A stretch of DNA of 64,000 bases from Colwellia maritima (lineage in GTDB: Bacteria; Pseudomonadota; Gammaproteobacteria; Enterobacterales; Alteromonadaceae), in the NCBI RefSeq assembly GCF_022669015.1, contig NZ_JAKKSL010000002.1:496001-560000 (forward strand), read 5' to 3'. Both the position numbers and the translations under genes were made by a program. A model generated the notes under the pieces. The model made no database searches. It was not told the origin of the DNA and worked only from the letters and a program-made list of their open reading frames with translations. Of the stretch, positions 9,783-21,244 are shown piece after piece. Numbering within the stretch: position 1 is the first letter of the stretch; each line of letters starts with the position of its first letter.

Positions 9783-10730
9783 ATGTCACTAATTAATTGT
9801 GTTACCAATATTATGAAAATATATTCTCCTAATTCTAATAAATTCTTATTTACCTCGACATTTTTAGTGGTCGTTACGCTTGCGCTGTTTTTCACTTTTA
9901 TGGCGAATCAAGCCAATGCAGGGATCAGACAATACAGTGCAGATCTCAATAGTTCTTCATGGCAACTTGCTAATGACTCTCGTTTACAATGTACATTAGC
10001 ACACCAAATTCCTCATTATGGTCAGGCGCGTTTTTCAGCGAAGGCAAGTAGAAAACTCAATATGGAATTTGAACTAGACATGATGCTTTTACCTGATAGC
10101 TATTCACTTGCACAAGTTCGAAGTGAGTCACCTAATTGGCGGCCTGGTAATGGCGGCAGAGTGTTAGCTGATATGAAGTTGCATAAACAGTTTAATCCTA
10201 GTTTACCTAAAAAAGTGGCTTGGACTATGTTAAGTGAATTAGAGCAGGGCATGAGCCCAACGTTTTATTATAATGATTGGTACAGTGAACAAGACAAAAT
10301 TTCAGTTGGTTTATCAACTGCCCGGTTTAAAGGTGCATATCAAAATTTTGTAGCCTGTGTTAGCAACTTATTAAACTACAGTTTTGATGACATTGCTTAC
10401 ACTGTATTAAATTATCAATCTAATAGTGATAAGTTTACCAAAGCATCTCAGCGCCGTGTGGATATGATTAAAGAGTATTTAAGTTTAGATCCTGAGCTTG
10501 AATTAGTACTCGTTGATGCGTACTCAGATAGTTATGGTGGTCGTTGGGCTAACTTTAAATTATCGGAACGTCGCGCATTACAAATTCGAGATTACTTTGT
10601 TAAGAATGGCATTGACGCCAGTAGAATAGAAGCGACAGGGTATGGCGAAAAACGTCATATTGCATCAAATGAAACGACACTTGGTCGTGGAAAAAACCGT
10701 CGAGTTGTTATTCAAATGCAAAAAATGTAA
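9783..10730 (+). CDS. motY: MotY-like sodium-driven flagellar motor protein
   Basis: T-ring component of Na+-driven polar flagellar motors, stabilising the PomAB stator. A signal peptide ends at about A-N-Q-A-N-A. The mature start GIRQY and W-Q-L-x-x-D-S-R-L-Q-C match Vibrio MotY. The C-terminal OmpA-like peptidoglycan-binding domain covers about residues 200-315, with L-S-E-R-R-A, G-Y-G-E-K-R and G-K-N-R-R-V. Length 315 from ATG 9783; an in-frame ATG at 9813 is an alternative start that still keeps the signal peptide. Divergent from rnt, followed by a clear terminator. Other motor genes are not in this window. Confidence 0.9.
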   Translation: MSLINCVTNIMKIYSPNSNKFLFTSTFLVVVTLALFFTFMANQANAGIRQYSADLNSSSWQLANDSRLQCTLAHQIPHYGQARFSAKASRKLNMEFELDMMLLPDSYSLAQVRSESPNWRPGNGGRVLADMKLHKQFNPSLPKKVAWTMLSELEQGMSPTFYYNDWYSEQDKISVGLSTARFKGAYQNFVACVSNLLNYSFDDIAYTVLNYQSNSDKFTKASQRRVDMIKEYLSLDPELELVLVDAYSDSYGGRWANFKLSERRALQIRDYFVKNGIDASRIEATGYGEKRHIASNETTLGRGKNRRVVIQMQKM

Positions 10731-10787
10731 ATAATTCTTTATATATTGTCAAAATATTGAATAATTAATCAATTTATTTAGTTGTAG

Positions 10788-10829
10788 AGGCCTGTTGATT
10801 CGAAGTAATCTACAGGCCTATTTTTTTTG
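10788..10829 (+). terminator. motY terminator
   Basis: AGGCCTGT (10788-10795) pairs with ACAGGCCT (10812-10819), followed by A and a T8 run. Confidence 0.85.
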
Positions 10830-10852
10830 TGAATTTTGTTAGGATTATCCAA

Positions 10853-12725
10853 ATGAAAATTTTTAAGCGCTTTTTTATAGTATTAGCAACACTAACACTA
10901 TCCCAGTTTGCTGCAGCAGACGTGTCGACCAATAAGTCTACACTAAATGATGCATACACCTATGCAAACTATGACCAAGTTGTTACAACCCATCTCTATT
11001 TAGATTTAGCGGTTGATTTTGAACAAAAATCTTTATCAGGTTTTGCTGAACTTACGTTAAAGTGGCTTGATGATAGTACCAAAACGATTATTTTAGATAC
11101 CCGTGATTTAGTTGTTCACAAAGTACTTGCTCAAAATAGCCAAGGAAACTGGAAAAAGGTTAATTTTTCCCTTGCAAAACGTGATTCTGTACTTGGCTCA
11201 AAGCTGTCTATAAAACCTTCATTTAAAGCCAGTAAATTACGTGTTTATTATAACTCAACCGAGAAGGCCTCTGGTTTACAATGGTTATCAGCCGAGCAAA
11301 CAGCGGGTAAAGAAAAACCTTTTTTGTTTAGCCAAAACCAAGCCATTCATGCGCGTTCATGGATCCCTATTCAAGATACGCCAAGTGTTCGCGTAACTTA
11401 CACAGCACGAATTTCAACCGATAAAGACTTACTTGCCGTGATGAGCGCTAATAATGTGCCAGATACTGAGCGCGATGGTGATTACTTCTTTTCTATGCCA
11501 CAAGCTATCCCTGCATACTTAATTGCAATAGGTGTGGGGGATTTACATTTTAAAGCCATGAGCCACCAAACAGGTATTTATGCAGAATCCAACATTTTAG
11601 ATGCCGCAGTAGCTGAATTTGATGATACCCAAGCGATGATTGATAAAGCAGAAAAAATGTATGGAAAATATCGTTGGGGTCGTTACGACTTATTAATTTT
11701 ACCTCCTAGCTTTCCATTTGGTGGAATGGAAAATCCACGTTTGTCTTTTATAACCCCTACTGTTATTGCGGGTGATAAAAGTTTAGTTAACTTAATTGCC
11801 CATGAATTAGCACATTCATGGTCAGGTAATTTAGTAACAAATGAAAGCCGGCGTGATCTATGGTTAAACGAAGGTTTTACTAGTTATGTTGAAAACCGCA
11901 TTATGGAAGCTGTATTTGGCAATAAAAGAGCGACCATGGAGCAAGCACTTGATGCACAAGGCTTGAATTATGAAATAGCTGAATTAGCCCCGGGTGATAC
12001 ACAATTATATATTGACTTAAAAGGTCGTGATCCCGATGATGCTTTTTCAGGCGTTCCCTACACTAAAGGTCAATTGTTTTTAATTTACTTAGAGCAAAAG
12101 TTTGGTCGTGAACGTTTTGACTCCTTTGTATTAGAATATTTTGATAGTCATGCCTTTCAAAGTTTAGGTACTGCAAACTTTGTGAAATACCTTAAAGCGA
12201 ATTTAACCCATAAATACCCTAATATTGTTAGCGATAAAGAAGTGAATGAATGGATATATGAACAAGGACTACCTACTTATGTACCCAAACCTACTTCAAC
12301 AGCATTTGCCACAATTGACCAAACAAATTTCACAATGGTTAGCAAATAAAATAACATTAGCGCAATTACCTACAGTAGATTGGACATTGCATGAATGGTT
12401 GCATTTTATCAATAACCTACCTACGGATATTAAAATTGAACGTATGGCAGCACTTGATCAAACCTTTGATTTAACCCATAGTAAAAATGCTGAAATCGCT
12501 CATGCTTGGTATTTATTATCTGTTAGAGCGGGCTATGATGTTGTTTATCCGGCCATGTCTAAATATTTAGTTGCTATTGGTCGTCGTAAGTTAATTGTAC
12601 CTTTGTATAAAGAACTAGCTCAAACCGAGCAGGGCAAAGTATGGGCACTTAGTGTTTACCAAAAAGCTCGTCCTGGCTATCATGGTTTAGCACAAGGCAC
12701 TATTGATGGTATTTTGAAAAAATAA
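10853..12725 (+). CDS. M1 family aminopeptidase (leukotriene A4 hydrolase-like), frameshifted
   Basis: Zinc metallopeptidase exported by a signal peptide ([20 protein letters not shown], cleaved near A-A-A-D). Substrate site F-G-G-M-E-N-P and zinc site [10 protein letters not shown] with the downstream Glu in W-L-N-E-G-F-T are present. The C-terminal helical domain, typical of the LTA4H subfamily, continues in another frame after about residue 490. An extra A in CCAAAC at 12321-12323 restores D-Q-Q-I-S-Q-W. Repaired length is about 623 residues, normal for the group. Start chosen at ATG 10853, preceded by AGGA; an upstream GTG at 10829 sits in the motY terminator T-run. A simple terminator follows. 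Confidence 0.92.
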
Positions 12726-12761
12726 CCACAAAATAAGCATAGTGAATACAATCAAATAAAT

Positions 12762-12785
12762 TAAAGGCTCTGTTGAGCCTTTTTG
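12762..12785 (+). terminator. Terminator after the M1 aminopeptidase gene
   Basis: AAAGGCTC - TGTT - GAGCCTTTTT: perfect stem, tetraloop and T5. Confidence 0.8.
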
Positions 12786-12853
12786 CTATTCGTTGCTTAT
12801 AACTCTTGATATAATGCCGCCAATTTAGTTACTTTACTTTAGAGGCTCAGTGG

Positions 12854-14525
12854 ATGTCGGAAGTTGAAAACCGCCCAACCAATTTTATTCGTCAAATAAT
12901 CGATGCGGACCTTGCCAGTGGCAAACATAGCTCAATTCAAACACGTTTTCCGCCAGAACCTAATGGTTTCTTGCATATTGGTCATGCCAAAGCTATTTGT
13001 TTAAGTTTTGGTATTGCGCAAGATTATAATGGTTTATGTAATTTACGTTTTGACGATACTAATCCAGAAAAAGAAGACATTGACTATGTTAACGCCATTC
13101 AAAAAGATGTGACATGGTTAGGTTTTGAATGGGGCCGGTGATATTCATTATTCCTCAGATTACTTTGAGCAATTGCATGACTTTGCTGTTGAACTCATTC
13201 AAAAAGGCTTAGCTTTTGTCTGTTTTTTAAATGGCGATGACATGCGAGAATATCGGGGTACATTAAATAAACCTGGTAAAAACAGTCCCTATCGTGACAC
13301 TTCAGTTGAAGAAAACTTAGCGTTATTTGCAAAAATGCGTAATGGTGAATTCAAAGAAGGCGAATGTTCATTACGAGCTAAAATCGACATGTCGTCTAGC
13401 TTTATGTGTATGCGCGACCCTATTATTTATCGTGTTCGTTTTGCACACCATCACCAAACAGGTGATAAATGGTGCATTTACCCTATGTATGATTTTACTC
13501 ATTGTTTATCTGACGCGATAGAAGGCGTAACACACTCTTTATGTACACTAGAGTTTCAAGATAACCGTCGTTTGTATGATTGGGTTATTGACCATGTTTC
13601 AGTACCAACTAAACCCCATCAATATGAGTTTTCACGTTTAAACCTTGAATACACGTTAATGAGCAAACGTAAACTCAATACCCTAGTTGAAGAAAAGCTT
13701 GTTGATGGTTGGGACGACCCACGTATGCCAACAATTGCTGCTTTTAGACGCAGAGGTTATACACCTGCATCATTAAGAGAATTTGCAAAACGCATTGGTG
13801 TAACTAAAATGGAAAACACCGTTGAAATGAGCGTATTAGAAGCTTGTATACGTGAAGATTTAAATGACAATGCGCCGCGTGCAATGGCAGTGCTTGATCC
13901 CATTAAATTAGTGATAGAAAACTATCCTGCGGGTAAAACTGAAGATTTAATCGTTAAAAATCACCCGAGTGATGAAAGCCAAGGGACACGTATTGTGCCA
14001 TTTAGTGCTGAACTATTTATTGAAGCGGAAGATTTTAAAGAAGAAGCCAATAAAAAATACAAACGTTTAGTATTAGATAAAGCCGTACGTTTACGTGGTG
14101 CTTATGTTGTTACAGCAACACGTTGTGATAAAGATGAACAAGGTAATGTTACTACCGTTTATTGCACGTATCTGGAAGACACATTAGGAAAAAACCCTAC
14201 CGACGGTACTAAACCTAAAGGTGTTATACATTGGGTTGATGCTGATAAATCACTTGATGCAACGGTACGTTTATATGACCGATTATTTACTGTACCTAAT
14301 CCTGCGGCAGAAGATGACTTTCATAAAGTAATGAACCCAGAATCGCTTATCGCAATAGAAAAAGCCAAAGTAGAGCCATCATTAGTTGATGCTAAACCAG
14401 AGCAAGTGTTTCAATTTGAACGTCAAGGCTATTTTTGTTTAGATAATGACATTAAAAATACTGGTGACCTAGTCTTTAACAGGACCGTAGGTTTACGTGA
14501 TACTTGGGCAAAAATATCTCAGTAA
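12854..14525 (+). CDS. glnS: Glutaminyl-tRNA synthetase, frameshifted
   Basis: Class I aminoacyl-tRNA synthetase that charges tRNA-Gln. HIGH-type motif is [16 protein letters not shown] (about residues 33-48), KMSKS-type motif is V/L-M-S-K-R ([12 protein letters not shown]), followed by the C-terminal beta-barrel anticodon domain ending V-G-L-R-D-T-W-A-K. The reading breaks after G-F-E-W because of one extra G in the G4 run at 13131-13134; repaired it reads [12 protein letters not shown]. Repaired length is about 556 residues (E. coli 554). The gene is essential in its relatives, so the break is almost surely a sequence error. Monocistronic, with terminators on both sides. Confidence 0.96.
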
Positions 14526-14543
14526 TCTGTTTTCATCATTCAT

Positions 14544-14581
14544 AAAAAAGCCCTAAGTTTTATATTAACTCAGGGCTTTTT
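14544..14581 (+). terminator. glnS terminator
   Basis: AAAAAGCCCTAAGTT paired with AACTCAGGGCTTTTT across an AT-rich loop. It lies 20 bases after the glnS stop. Confidence 0.85.
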
Positions 14582-14687
14582 AATAAAGTTAAAATCTTAT
14601 ACCAATTTCATTAATTAAGTGAGCTTATTTTATACGTAGAAAGCAAGTAGAAATAATCACATAGTTATTGAGATTGCTATTAATCGC

Positions 14688-14984
14688 TTAAAGTTTAGGA
14701 ATACGAATTTTTTTCTCTTCACTTTCACGATATATAACTAATGTTTTACCAATTACCTGTATCTTTGTTGATTTAGTTTCACGGCAAATAGCTTCAACAA
14801 TTAAGGCTTTAGTTTCTCTGTCATCAGTTGGTATTTTCACTTTGATTAATTCATGATGATTCAGAGCATAATCAATTTCAGCAACAACAGCTTCAGTTAA
14901 GCCATTATTTCCCAATAACACAATGGGTTTCAGTGGATGAGCAACACCTTTTAAGTATTGAATTTGTTTTTTATTTATAGTCAT
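14688..14984 (-). CDS. yhbY: YhbY, CRS1-YhbY (CRM) domain RNA-binding protein
   Basis: A 98-residue single-domain protein associated with pre-50S ribosomal particles. The pattern Q-x-x-x-L-K-G-x-A-H-P-L-K-P-I-V-L-L-G-x-N-G-L-T-E and the H-H-E-L-I-K-V-K-I block match E. coli YhbY (97 residues). Start placed at MTINKKQIQYLKG, which matches the family; the longer reading to 15041 adds 19 residues not seen in homologues. Divergent from rlmE, the arrangement seen in E. coli. Confidence 0.95.
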   Translation of the reverse strand: MTINKKQIQYLKGVAHPLKPIVLLGNNGLTEAVVAEIDYALNHHELIKVKIPTDDRETKALIVEAICRETKSTKIQVIGKTLVIYRESEEKKIRIPKL

Positions 14985-15075
14985 TACAATTTTTCGATAG
15001 TGGTTAACTTGAATTACCGCTATTTTACCCTTATCTAACACTTAATATCCATTAATAGTCGAAAAAACTCTTAAT

Positions 15076-15726
15076 ATGGCAAAGAATATGGCAAAAAATA
15101 CAGCAAAGAAAAAACATACTAACAGTTCTCAACGATGGCTTGATGAGCATTTTGAAGACGAGTATGTAAAAAAAGCACAAAAATTAGGCTTGCGTTCACG
15201 TGCTGTTTTCAAAATTGAAGAAATTAATAACAAAGATAAATTAATAAAACCCGGTATGAAAGTGGTTGATTTAGGCGCTGCACCCGGTGGTTGGTCTGAA
15301 TATGCCGTGAAAGCCGTTGGTGATAATGGTCTAGTTATTGCTTGTGATATCTTGGCTATGGACGCCATTGCAGGTGTTGATTTTCTGCAGGGTGATTTTC
15401 GAGAAGAAGCCGTACTTGATGCATTGTTAACACGTATTGATGGAAAAAACATTGATGTGGTTATGTCGGATATGGCGGCCAATATGACTGGTAACGAAAG
15501 TGCCGATTCAGCCCGTAGCATGTATTTGGTGGAGTTAGCCTTAGACATGTGTCATCAGGTACTTAAACCAAATGGTGCTTTTGTTGTTAAAGTATTTCAA
15601 GGCGGCTTTGAAGAATTCATGAAAACTGTGCGTTCAGTCTTTAAGGGCGTAAAAACGCGAAAACCCGAATCTTCACGCGCGCGTTCGCGCGAAGTTTATT
15701 TAGTAGCAACAGGTTTTAATGGTTAA
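15076..15726 (+). CDS. rlmE: 23S rRNA 2'-O-ribose methyltransferase RlmE (FtsJ)
   Basis: Methylates U2552 of 23S rRNA late in 50S assembly, using SAM. SAM motif [14 protein letters not shown] is at about residues 63-76. The K-D-K-E catalytic tetrad is visible: Lys in RAVFKIEEI, Asp in MSDMAAN, Lys in FVVKVFQGG, Glu in [10 protein letters not shown]. It has 216 residues, slightly longer than E. coli (209) because of a Lys-rich N-terminus with two possible starts (ATG 15076 or 15088). Upstream of ftsH as in most gammaproteobacteria. In DMAANMTG the usual Pro is Ala. Confidence 0.96.
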   Translation: MAKNMAKNTAKKKHTNSSQRWLDEHFEDEYVKKAQKLGLRSRAVFKIEEINNKDKLIKPGMKVVDLGAAPGGWSEYAVKAVGDNGLVIACDILAMDAIAGVDFLQGDFREEAVLDALLTRIDGKNIDVVMSDMAANMTGNESADSARSMYLVELALDMCHQVLKPNGAFVVKVFQGGFEEFMKTVRSVFKGVKTRKPESSRARSREVYLVATGFNG

Positions 15727-15915
15727 TATAACCTGATAATGTATTCATACATTCTAAACTTGCCTGGGCAAAGTTGTTACTAGTTGTAAATACCGACTAA
15801 AGTAAATTAGCAGCAAAGCTTGAATTGTAGTAAATTAGGCACAACATGATAGTTTGGGTTGGCATTTATTCCGACCAAAGTATATTAAATTTTCAAACCC
15901 AATGAGGTCATTAAG

Positions 15916-17875
15916 TTGAGCGATATGGCAAAAAATCTTATTTTATGGTTAGTAATAGCCGTTGTTTTAATGTCTGTTTTTCAGAGTTTTTCTCCAAATA
16001 CAGCCAATGAATCACAAATGGACTATACCCGTTTCATCACCGATGTTCGTCAAGGACAAATTCGTGATGCTAACGTAGACAGAAATGGTGTGATTACAGG
16101 TGAAAAACGCAGTGGAGAAACTTATACCACGACAATTCCTGGTGGTTATGATCGTGACTTAATCAATGATCTTGTTAAACAAGGTGTTCGTGCCCAAGGT
16201 AAATTACCTGAAGAAACGAGTTTCCTAACAACAATTTTTGTTTCTTGGTTCCCAATGATCCTATTAATTGGCGTCTGGATTTTCTTTATGCGCCAAATGC
16301 AAGGTGGCGGCGGAAAAGGCGCTATGTCTTTTGGTAAATCAAAAGCTCGTCAATTAGGTGAAGAACAAATCAAAACTACCTTTGCTGATGTCGCCGGTTG
16401 TGACGAAGCTAAAGAAGACGTGGCTGAGCTAGTTGAGTACTTGCGCGAACCAACGAAGTTTCAAAAACTGGGTGGCCGTATTCCTTCAGGTATTTTACTT
16501 GTTGGCCAACCTGGTACAGGTAAAACGTTACTAGCAAAAGCTATTGCGGGTGAAGCAAAAGTACCTTTCTTTACTATTTCAGGTTCAGACTTTGTTGAAA
16601 TGTTTGTTGGTGTTGGTGCTTCTCGTGTTCGTGATATGTTTGAACAAGCGAAAAAAGCAGCCCCATGTATCATCTTTATCGATGAAATTGATGCAGTAGG
16701 TCGCCAACGTGGTGCAGGTATGGGAGGCGGACATGATGAACGTGAACAAACCCTAAACCAAATGCTAGTAGAAATGGATGGTTTCGAAGGTAATGAAGGC
16801 GTTATCGTTATCGCTGCTACTAACCGTCCAGACGTATTAGACCCTGCTTTATTACGCCCAGGTCGTTTTGACCGTCAAGTAACTGTAGGCTTACCTGATA
16901 TTCGTGGTCGTGAACAAATTTTAAAAGTACATATGCGCAAAGTACCATTGGGTGATGATGTTAAAGCGGCGGTTATTGCACGCGGAACACCTGGTTTTTC
17001 TGGTGCTGACTTAGCTAACTTAGTTAATGAAGCGGCTTTATGGGCTGCACGTACTTCACGTCGTACGGTAAGTATGCACGAATTCGATAAAGCGAAAGAT
17101 AAAATCATGATGGGCTCAGAACGTAAGTCTATGGTGATGAGCGAGTCAGAAAAAGAAATGACCGCATACCACGAAGCGGGTCATGCGCTTATTGGTCGAC
17201 TAGTGCCGGATCATGATCCTGTTTACAAAGTCAGTATTATTCCTCGTGGTCGTGCGTTGGGCGTTACCATGTATTTACCAGAACAAGACAGATTCAGTCA
17301 CTCTAAACAGCATTTAGAAAGTAATATTTCTTCATTATATGGTGGTCGTATTGCTGAAGAAGTTATTTATGGTAGTGATAAAGTGTCAACAGGCGCATCA
17401 AATGATATTGAGCGCGCTACAAATATTGCCCGTAAAATGGTAACGCAATGGGGACTTTCTGAAAAGTTAGGACCCATGCTTTTCGCTGAAGAAGAAGGCG
17501 AAGTATTCTTAGGTAGAACGTCTGCGAAGTCATTACATATGTCAGACGAAACGGCTAAATTAATTGATGAAGAAATTAAGTCAGTAATCGATCGTAACTA
17601 TCACCGCGCTGAAAAAATAATTAATGATAATATTGATATTTTACATGCGATGAAAGATGCGCTAATGAAATATGAAACTATAGATGCATTACAAATTGAT
17701 GATTTAATGGCAAGAACAGACGTTAGACAACTTGACTGACTGGGATGATAGTGACTCTGATATCAATTCGAGTTCAAACTCAACTAAAGGTGGCTCTGCT
17801 AAAAAACCAGAAAAGCCTGATGTTAAAGTAACACCAGATTTAACTGAGCCAAGCAGTGATACACCGGCTAAATAG
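15916..17875 (+). CDS. ftsH: ATP-dependent zinc metalloprotease FtsH, frameshifted at the C-terminus
   Basis: Membrane-anchored AAA+ protease that degrades misfolded membrane proteins and short-lived regulators. Two transmembrane segments (about residues 7-24 and 108-127) flank a periplasmic domain. Walker A is GQPGTGKT, Walker [10 protein letters not shown], the second region of homology is AATNRPD, and the zinc site is HEAGH. The TTG start (MSDMAKN) has a GAGG site at good spacing; an ATG at 15925 (MAKN) is the alternative, the same two-start layout as E. coli. One extra base near 17731-17737 ends the reading early; repaired, a polar tail runs D-W-D-D-S-D to T-P-A-K, TAG at 17873. Repaired length is about 652 residues. 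Confidence 0.96.
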
Positions 17876-17898
17876 CTAGTTATTTCACAGTGATTAAT

Positions 17899-17946
17899 AA
17901 GCCTCGATGTTTACCTATATAACGTAAACATCGAGGCTTTATTTTT
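17899..17946 (+). terminator. ftsH terminator
   Basis: AAGCCTCGATGTTTAC and GTAAACATCGAGGCTT form a 16-bp perfect stem, followed by TATTTTT. Confidence 0.9.
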
Positions 17947-17991
17947 ACACACAATGTTTAAAATATTTATATAACCCGTACTCATAGAACC

Positions 17992-18888
17992 ATGTCTGAA
18001 ACATCGTTAAAAAATCAAACCAAACGCACAACGCATAATAAAGCCGAATCAAGTCAACACATCACTGATATTACCCCATTGTCACACCTAAAAAGTGTTC
18101 AAGTCATGGGGATAGTAAATGTTACCCCAGACTCTTTTTCAGATGGCGGAAAATTTGCTCATATGGATAATGCCTTAATGCAGGTTGAGTCAATGATAAA
18201 CAATGGTGTTGATATTATTGATATTGGTGGTGAATCCACACGTCCTGGTGCATCCGCTGTAAGCGAGCAAGACGAAATAGCCCGTGTTATTCCATTACTC
18301 AAAGCCATAAAATCTCGCTTTAATGTTAAAGTGTCAATTGATACCAGTAAAGCAGGGGTAATGAGTGAATCGATTACTCACGGTGCAGATATCATTAATG
18401 ATGTGCGAGCGCTGCAAAATGATGGTTGTCTTGAGATTGTTGCACAAAGCAATATTTTAGTTTGTTTAATGCATATGCAAGGCATGCCAAGAACAATGCA
18501 AGAAAATCCATATTACGAAAACATAATACTTGATATTATCGACTTTTTTAAACAACGTATTCAATGTTGCGAAGCAAAAGGCATTGAAAGAAGCCGACTA
18601 ATTTTAGATCCCGGTTTTGGTTTTGGTAAAACGTTAACTGATAATTATAAAATGCTTGCGCAAATGAACATGTTTAAAACACTAAATTTACCATTACTGT
18701 CTGGTACATCACGTAAATCAATGCTCGGTAATTTATTAAACCGTGATGTTAATCAACGTTTAGCGGGTAGTTTAACGTCTGCCATTATTGCTGTGCAACA
18801 AGGAGCCAGTATAATACGTGTACATGATGTGGCAGAAACAGTTGATGCAATAAAAATTTTAACCGCAGTAGCTCAACAGGAAACGTAA
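17992..18888 (+). CDS. folP: Dihydropteroate synthase
   Basis: Condenses 6-hydroxymethyl-dihydropterin pyrophosphate with p-aminobenzoate in folate synthesis; target of sulfonamides. TIM-barrel motifs in order: MGIVNVTPDSFSDGG, DIGGESTRPGA, V-S-I-D-T-S-K, LDPGFGFGKT, and SGTSRKSM. 298 residues, with a polar N-terminal extension of about 30 residues compared with E. coli. It sits between ftsH and glmM, the conserved order, but a strong terminator separates it from ftsH, so it probably has its own promoter in the 17947-17991 gap or relies on readthrough. Confidence 0.96.
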   Translation: MSETSLKNQTKRTTHNKAESSQHITDITPLSHLKSVQVMGIVNVTPDSFSDGGKFAHMDNALMQVESMINNGVDIIDIGGESTRPGASAVSEQDEIARVIPLLKAIKSRFNVKVSIDTSKAGVMSESITHGADIINDVRALQNDGCLEIVAQSNILVCLMHMQGMPRTMQENPYYENIILDIIDFFKQRIQCCEAKGIERSRLILDPGFGFGKTLTDNYKMLAQMNMFKTLNLPLLSGTSRKSMLGNLLNRDVNQRLAGSLTSAIIAVQQGASIIRVHDVAETVDAIKILTAVAQQET

Positions 18889-18974
18889 GCAGCTACTCGC
18901 GAGATGATTAGTTTATCGCTAATAGCAAGTAAGTAATAAGCTAAAAAATTAAATATAAAGATAAAGGAAAAACA

Positions 18975-20311
18975 ATGTCTAGTCGTAAATATTTTGGAAC
19001 TGATGGTGTTCGTGGGTTAGTCGGTCAATACCCCATTTCACCTGAATTTGTTATGAAGTCGGGTTATGCCGCAGGTAAAGTGTTAGCTGCTCAAGGCACT
19101 AAAAAAGTATTAATTGGTAAAGATACGCGCATCTCAGGTTACATGCTTGAATCTGCTTTAGAAGCCGGATTTTCTGCTGCAGGTATCGATATTGGTCTTT
19201 TAGGGCCTATGCCTACACCAGGTATTGCTTACTTAACAAAAACATTCCGTGCAGAAGCGGGTGTTGTGATCAGTGCATCTCATAATCCTTACTATGATAA
19301 CGGCATCAAATTTTTCTCACAAGACGGGCAAAAATTACCGGATGAAGTTGAACTAGCCATTGAAGCAGAATTAGATAAACCTATGGGTTGTGTTGAAAGC
19401 GCTAATTTAGGTAAAGCTTACCGAATTGAAGATGCAGCAGGGCGTTATATCGAATTTTGTAAAAGTAATTTTCCAAGCCAAATGTCATTACAAAATCTAA
19501 CCATCGTTGTTGATTGTGCTCATGGCGCAACCTACCATATTGCCCCTAATGTTTTTCGTGAATTAGGCGCCAATGTTATAGAAGTAGGAGCATCACCGAA
19601 TGGTATCAATATCAACGATGGTTGTGGTGCCACCTCAATGAAATTGATCAGTGAAGCCGTGGTTGAACACAAAGCCGATTTAGGTATTGCACTTGATGGT
19701 GATGGTGACCGTTTAATGATGGTAGATCACACCGGTTACGTTATTGATGGCGATGAAGTGGTATATATTATTGCCTGTAACGATTTAAAATCGGGCGTTT
19801 TTGAAGGTGGTGTTGTTGGCACACTGATGAGTAACATGGGGCTAGAGCTAGCATTAGAGCAACTAGACATACCATTTGCGCGCAGCAATGTTGGCGACAG
19901 ATATGTAATGGAATTACTCAGAGAGAAAGGCGGCAACTCGGTGCTGAAAATTCAGGTCATATTATTAACTTGAACCATACCTCAACAGGAGATGGTATTA
20001 TTGCCGCTTTAAACGTGTTAACCGCGATTAAGCAGCAAAATAAATCATTATTTGAACTACGTCAAGGCATGACCATGCTGCCACAGATATTAGTTAATGT
20101 ACGTTTTACTGGTGATAGTGACCCAATCAATTCTTCTAGTGTAAAAGCATCAGTAGAGCGGGTTAATGAAGTGTTGTCAGGGCGAGGGCGCGTATTATTA
20201 CGTAAGTCTGGTACTGAACCGTTGATTAGAGTGATGGTTGAAGGGCCAATGATGGATGAAGTAACCGCATTAGCAAATGAAATTGCCGACGCCGTGAAAT
20301 TAGCAAGTTAA
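18975..20311 (+). CDS. glmM: Phosphoglucosamine mutase, frameshifted
   Basis: Interconverts glucosamine-6-phosphate and glucosamine-1-phosphate for UDP-GlcNAc synthesis. The phosphoserine loop is [15 protein letters not shown] (about residues 97-111), the Mg2+ loop is D-G-D-G-D-R, and the C-terminal phosphate-binding loop is [12 protein letters not shown]. One missing base at 19929-19934 breaks the frame. Repaired, it reads E-K-G-(W)[10 protein letters not shown]. Repaired length is 445 residues, identical to E. coli. A good AAGGA site precedes the ATG. Essential for cell-wall synthesis, so the break is likely a consensus error. Confidence 0.96.
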
Positions 20312-20471
20312 TTCAATAAACATATTATATGTTTGAAAAAACAGCAATTACACAAAAAATTGTAATGATATTTGATAGATTTTAACTTATCACTTGTAAG
20401 TTAATCTCAGGTTGGTTAATATCTCGCGGCTTCATTTTACAATGCATTGAAAAGTGGATAGAGGATATTTT

Positions 20472-21242
20472 ATGACTAGACGAGCAATCGTTGCAGCTAA
20501 CTGGAAAATGAATGGTGATTCAGCTTTAGTTAACACCATGGTTTCGGGCTTAAATAACGTTGAACTACAAGACAATGTCAATGTAGTGATTTGTCCTAGC
20601 GCCCCCTATTTATCAGCATTAGTAGTAAAAGCAAAAGAAGATAAATTAAATGCAGCCATCAGTATAGGCGCTCAAAATGTCAGTGAACATGACAATGGTG
20701 CATTTACTGGTGAAATTTCTACAAAAATGTTGCAGGAATTGTCGGTAGAATTTGTTATTATAGGGCACTCTGAACGTAGATGCTTATATCATGAAACTTC
20801 TACCCAAGCCGCTCATAAAGTTAAGGCTGCACTAAATGCAGGTTTAACGCCTATTTTATGTATTGGCGAAAGTGAAGCAGAGCGAGCAACGGAACAAACA
20901 GAAACAGTACTTGCCTCACAATTACAACCCGTGATTGATGAAGTAGGTATAGAAAAATTTATTGATGTTGTTATTGCCTACGAACCCGTTTGGGCTATAG
21001 GTACAGGAAAAACAGCATCAAGCGAGATGGCACAAGAAACACACCAATTTATTCGCCAATTTTTAGCGAAAGCTAATGAAAATGTCGCGGCTAAAGTGCC
21101 TTTGTTATATGGTGGCAGCGTTAACGCGTCAAACTGTGAAGAATTATTTGCACAACCCGATATAGACGGTGGTCTTATTGGCGGTGCTAGTTTACACGTT
21201 GAACAATTCAAAGTGATTTGTTCAGCAGCTAAAGGAAAGTAA
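20472..21242 (+). CDS. tpiA: Triosephosphate isomerase
   Basis: Interconverts dihydroxyacetone phosphate and glyceraldehyde-3-phosphate. TIM-barrel residues visible: substrate Lys in A-A-N-W-K-M-N-G, catalytic His in I-G-H-S-E-R-R, catalytic Glu in AYEPVWAIGTGK, phosphate loop YGGSVN. 256 residues. The start is ATG 20472 (MTRRAIVAANWK) after a GAGGA site; an in-frame upstream start at 20454 is less likely. It lies between glmM and secG, and secG starts two bases after the stop, so they are probably cotranscribed. Confidence 0.97.
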   Translation: MTRRAIVAANWKMNGDSALVNTMVSGLNNVELQDNVNVVICPSAPYLSALVVKAKEDKLNAAISIGAQNVSEHDNGAFTGEISTKMLQELSVEFVIIGHSERRCLYHETSTQAAHKVKAALNAGLTPILCIGESEAERATEQTETVLASQLQPVIDEVGIEKFIDVVIAYEPVWAIGTGKTASSEMAQETHQFIRQFLAKANENVAAKVPLLYGGSVNASNCEELFAQPDIDGGLIGGASLHVEQFKVICSAAKGK

Positions 21243-21244
21243 AA

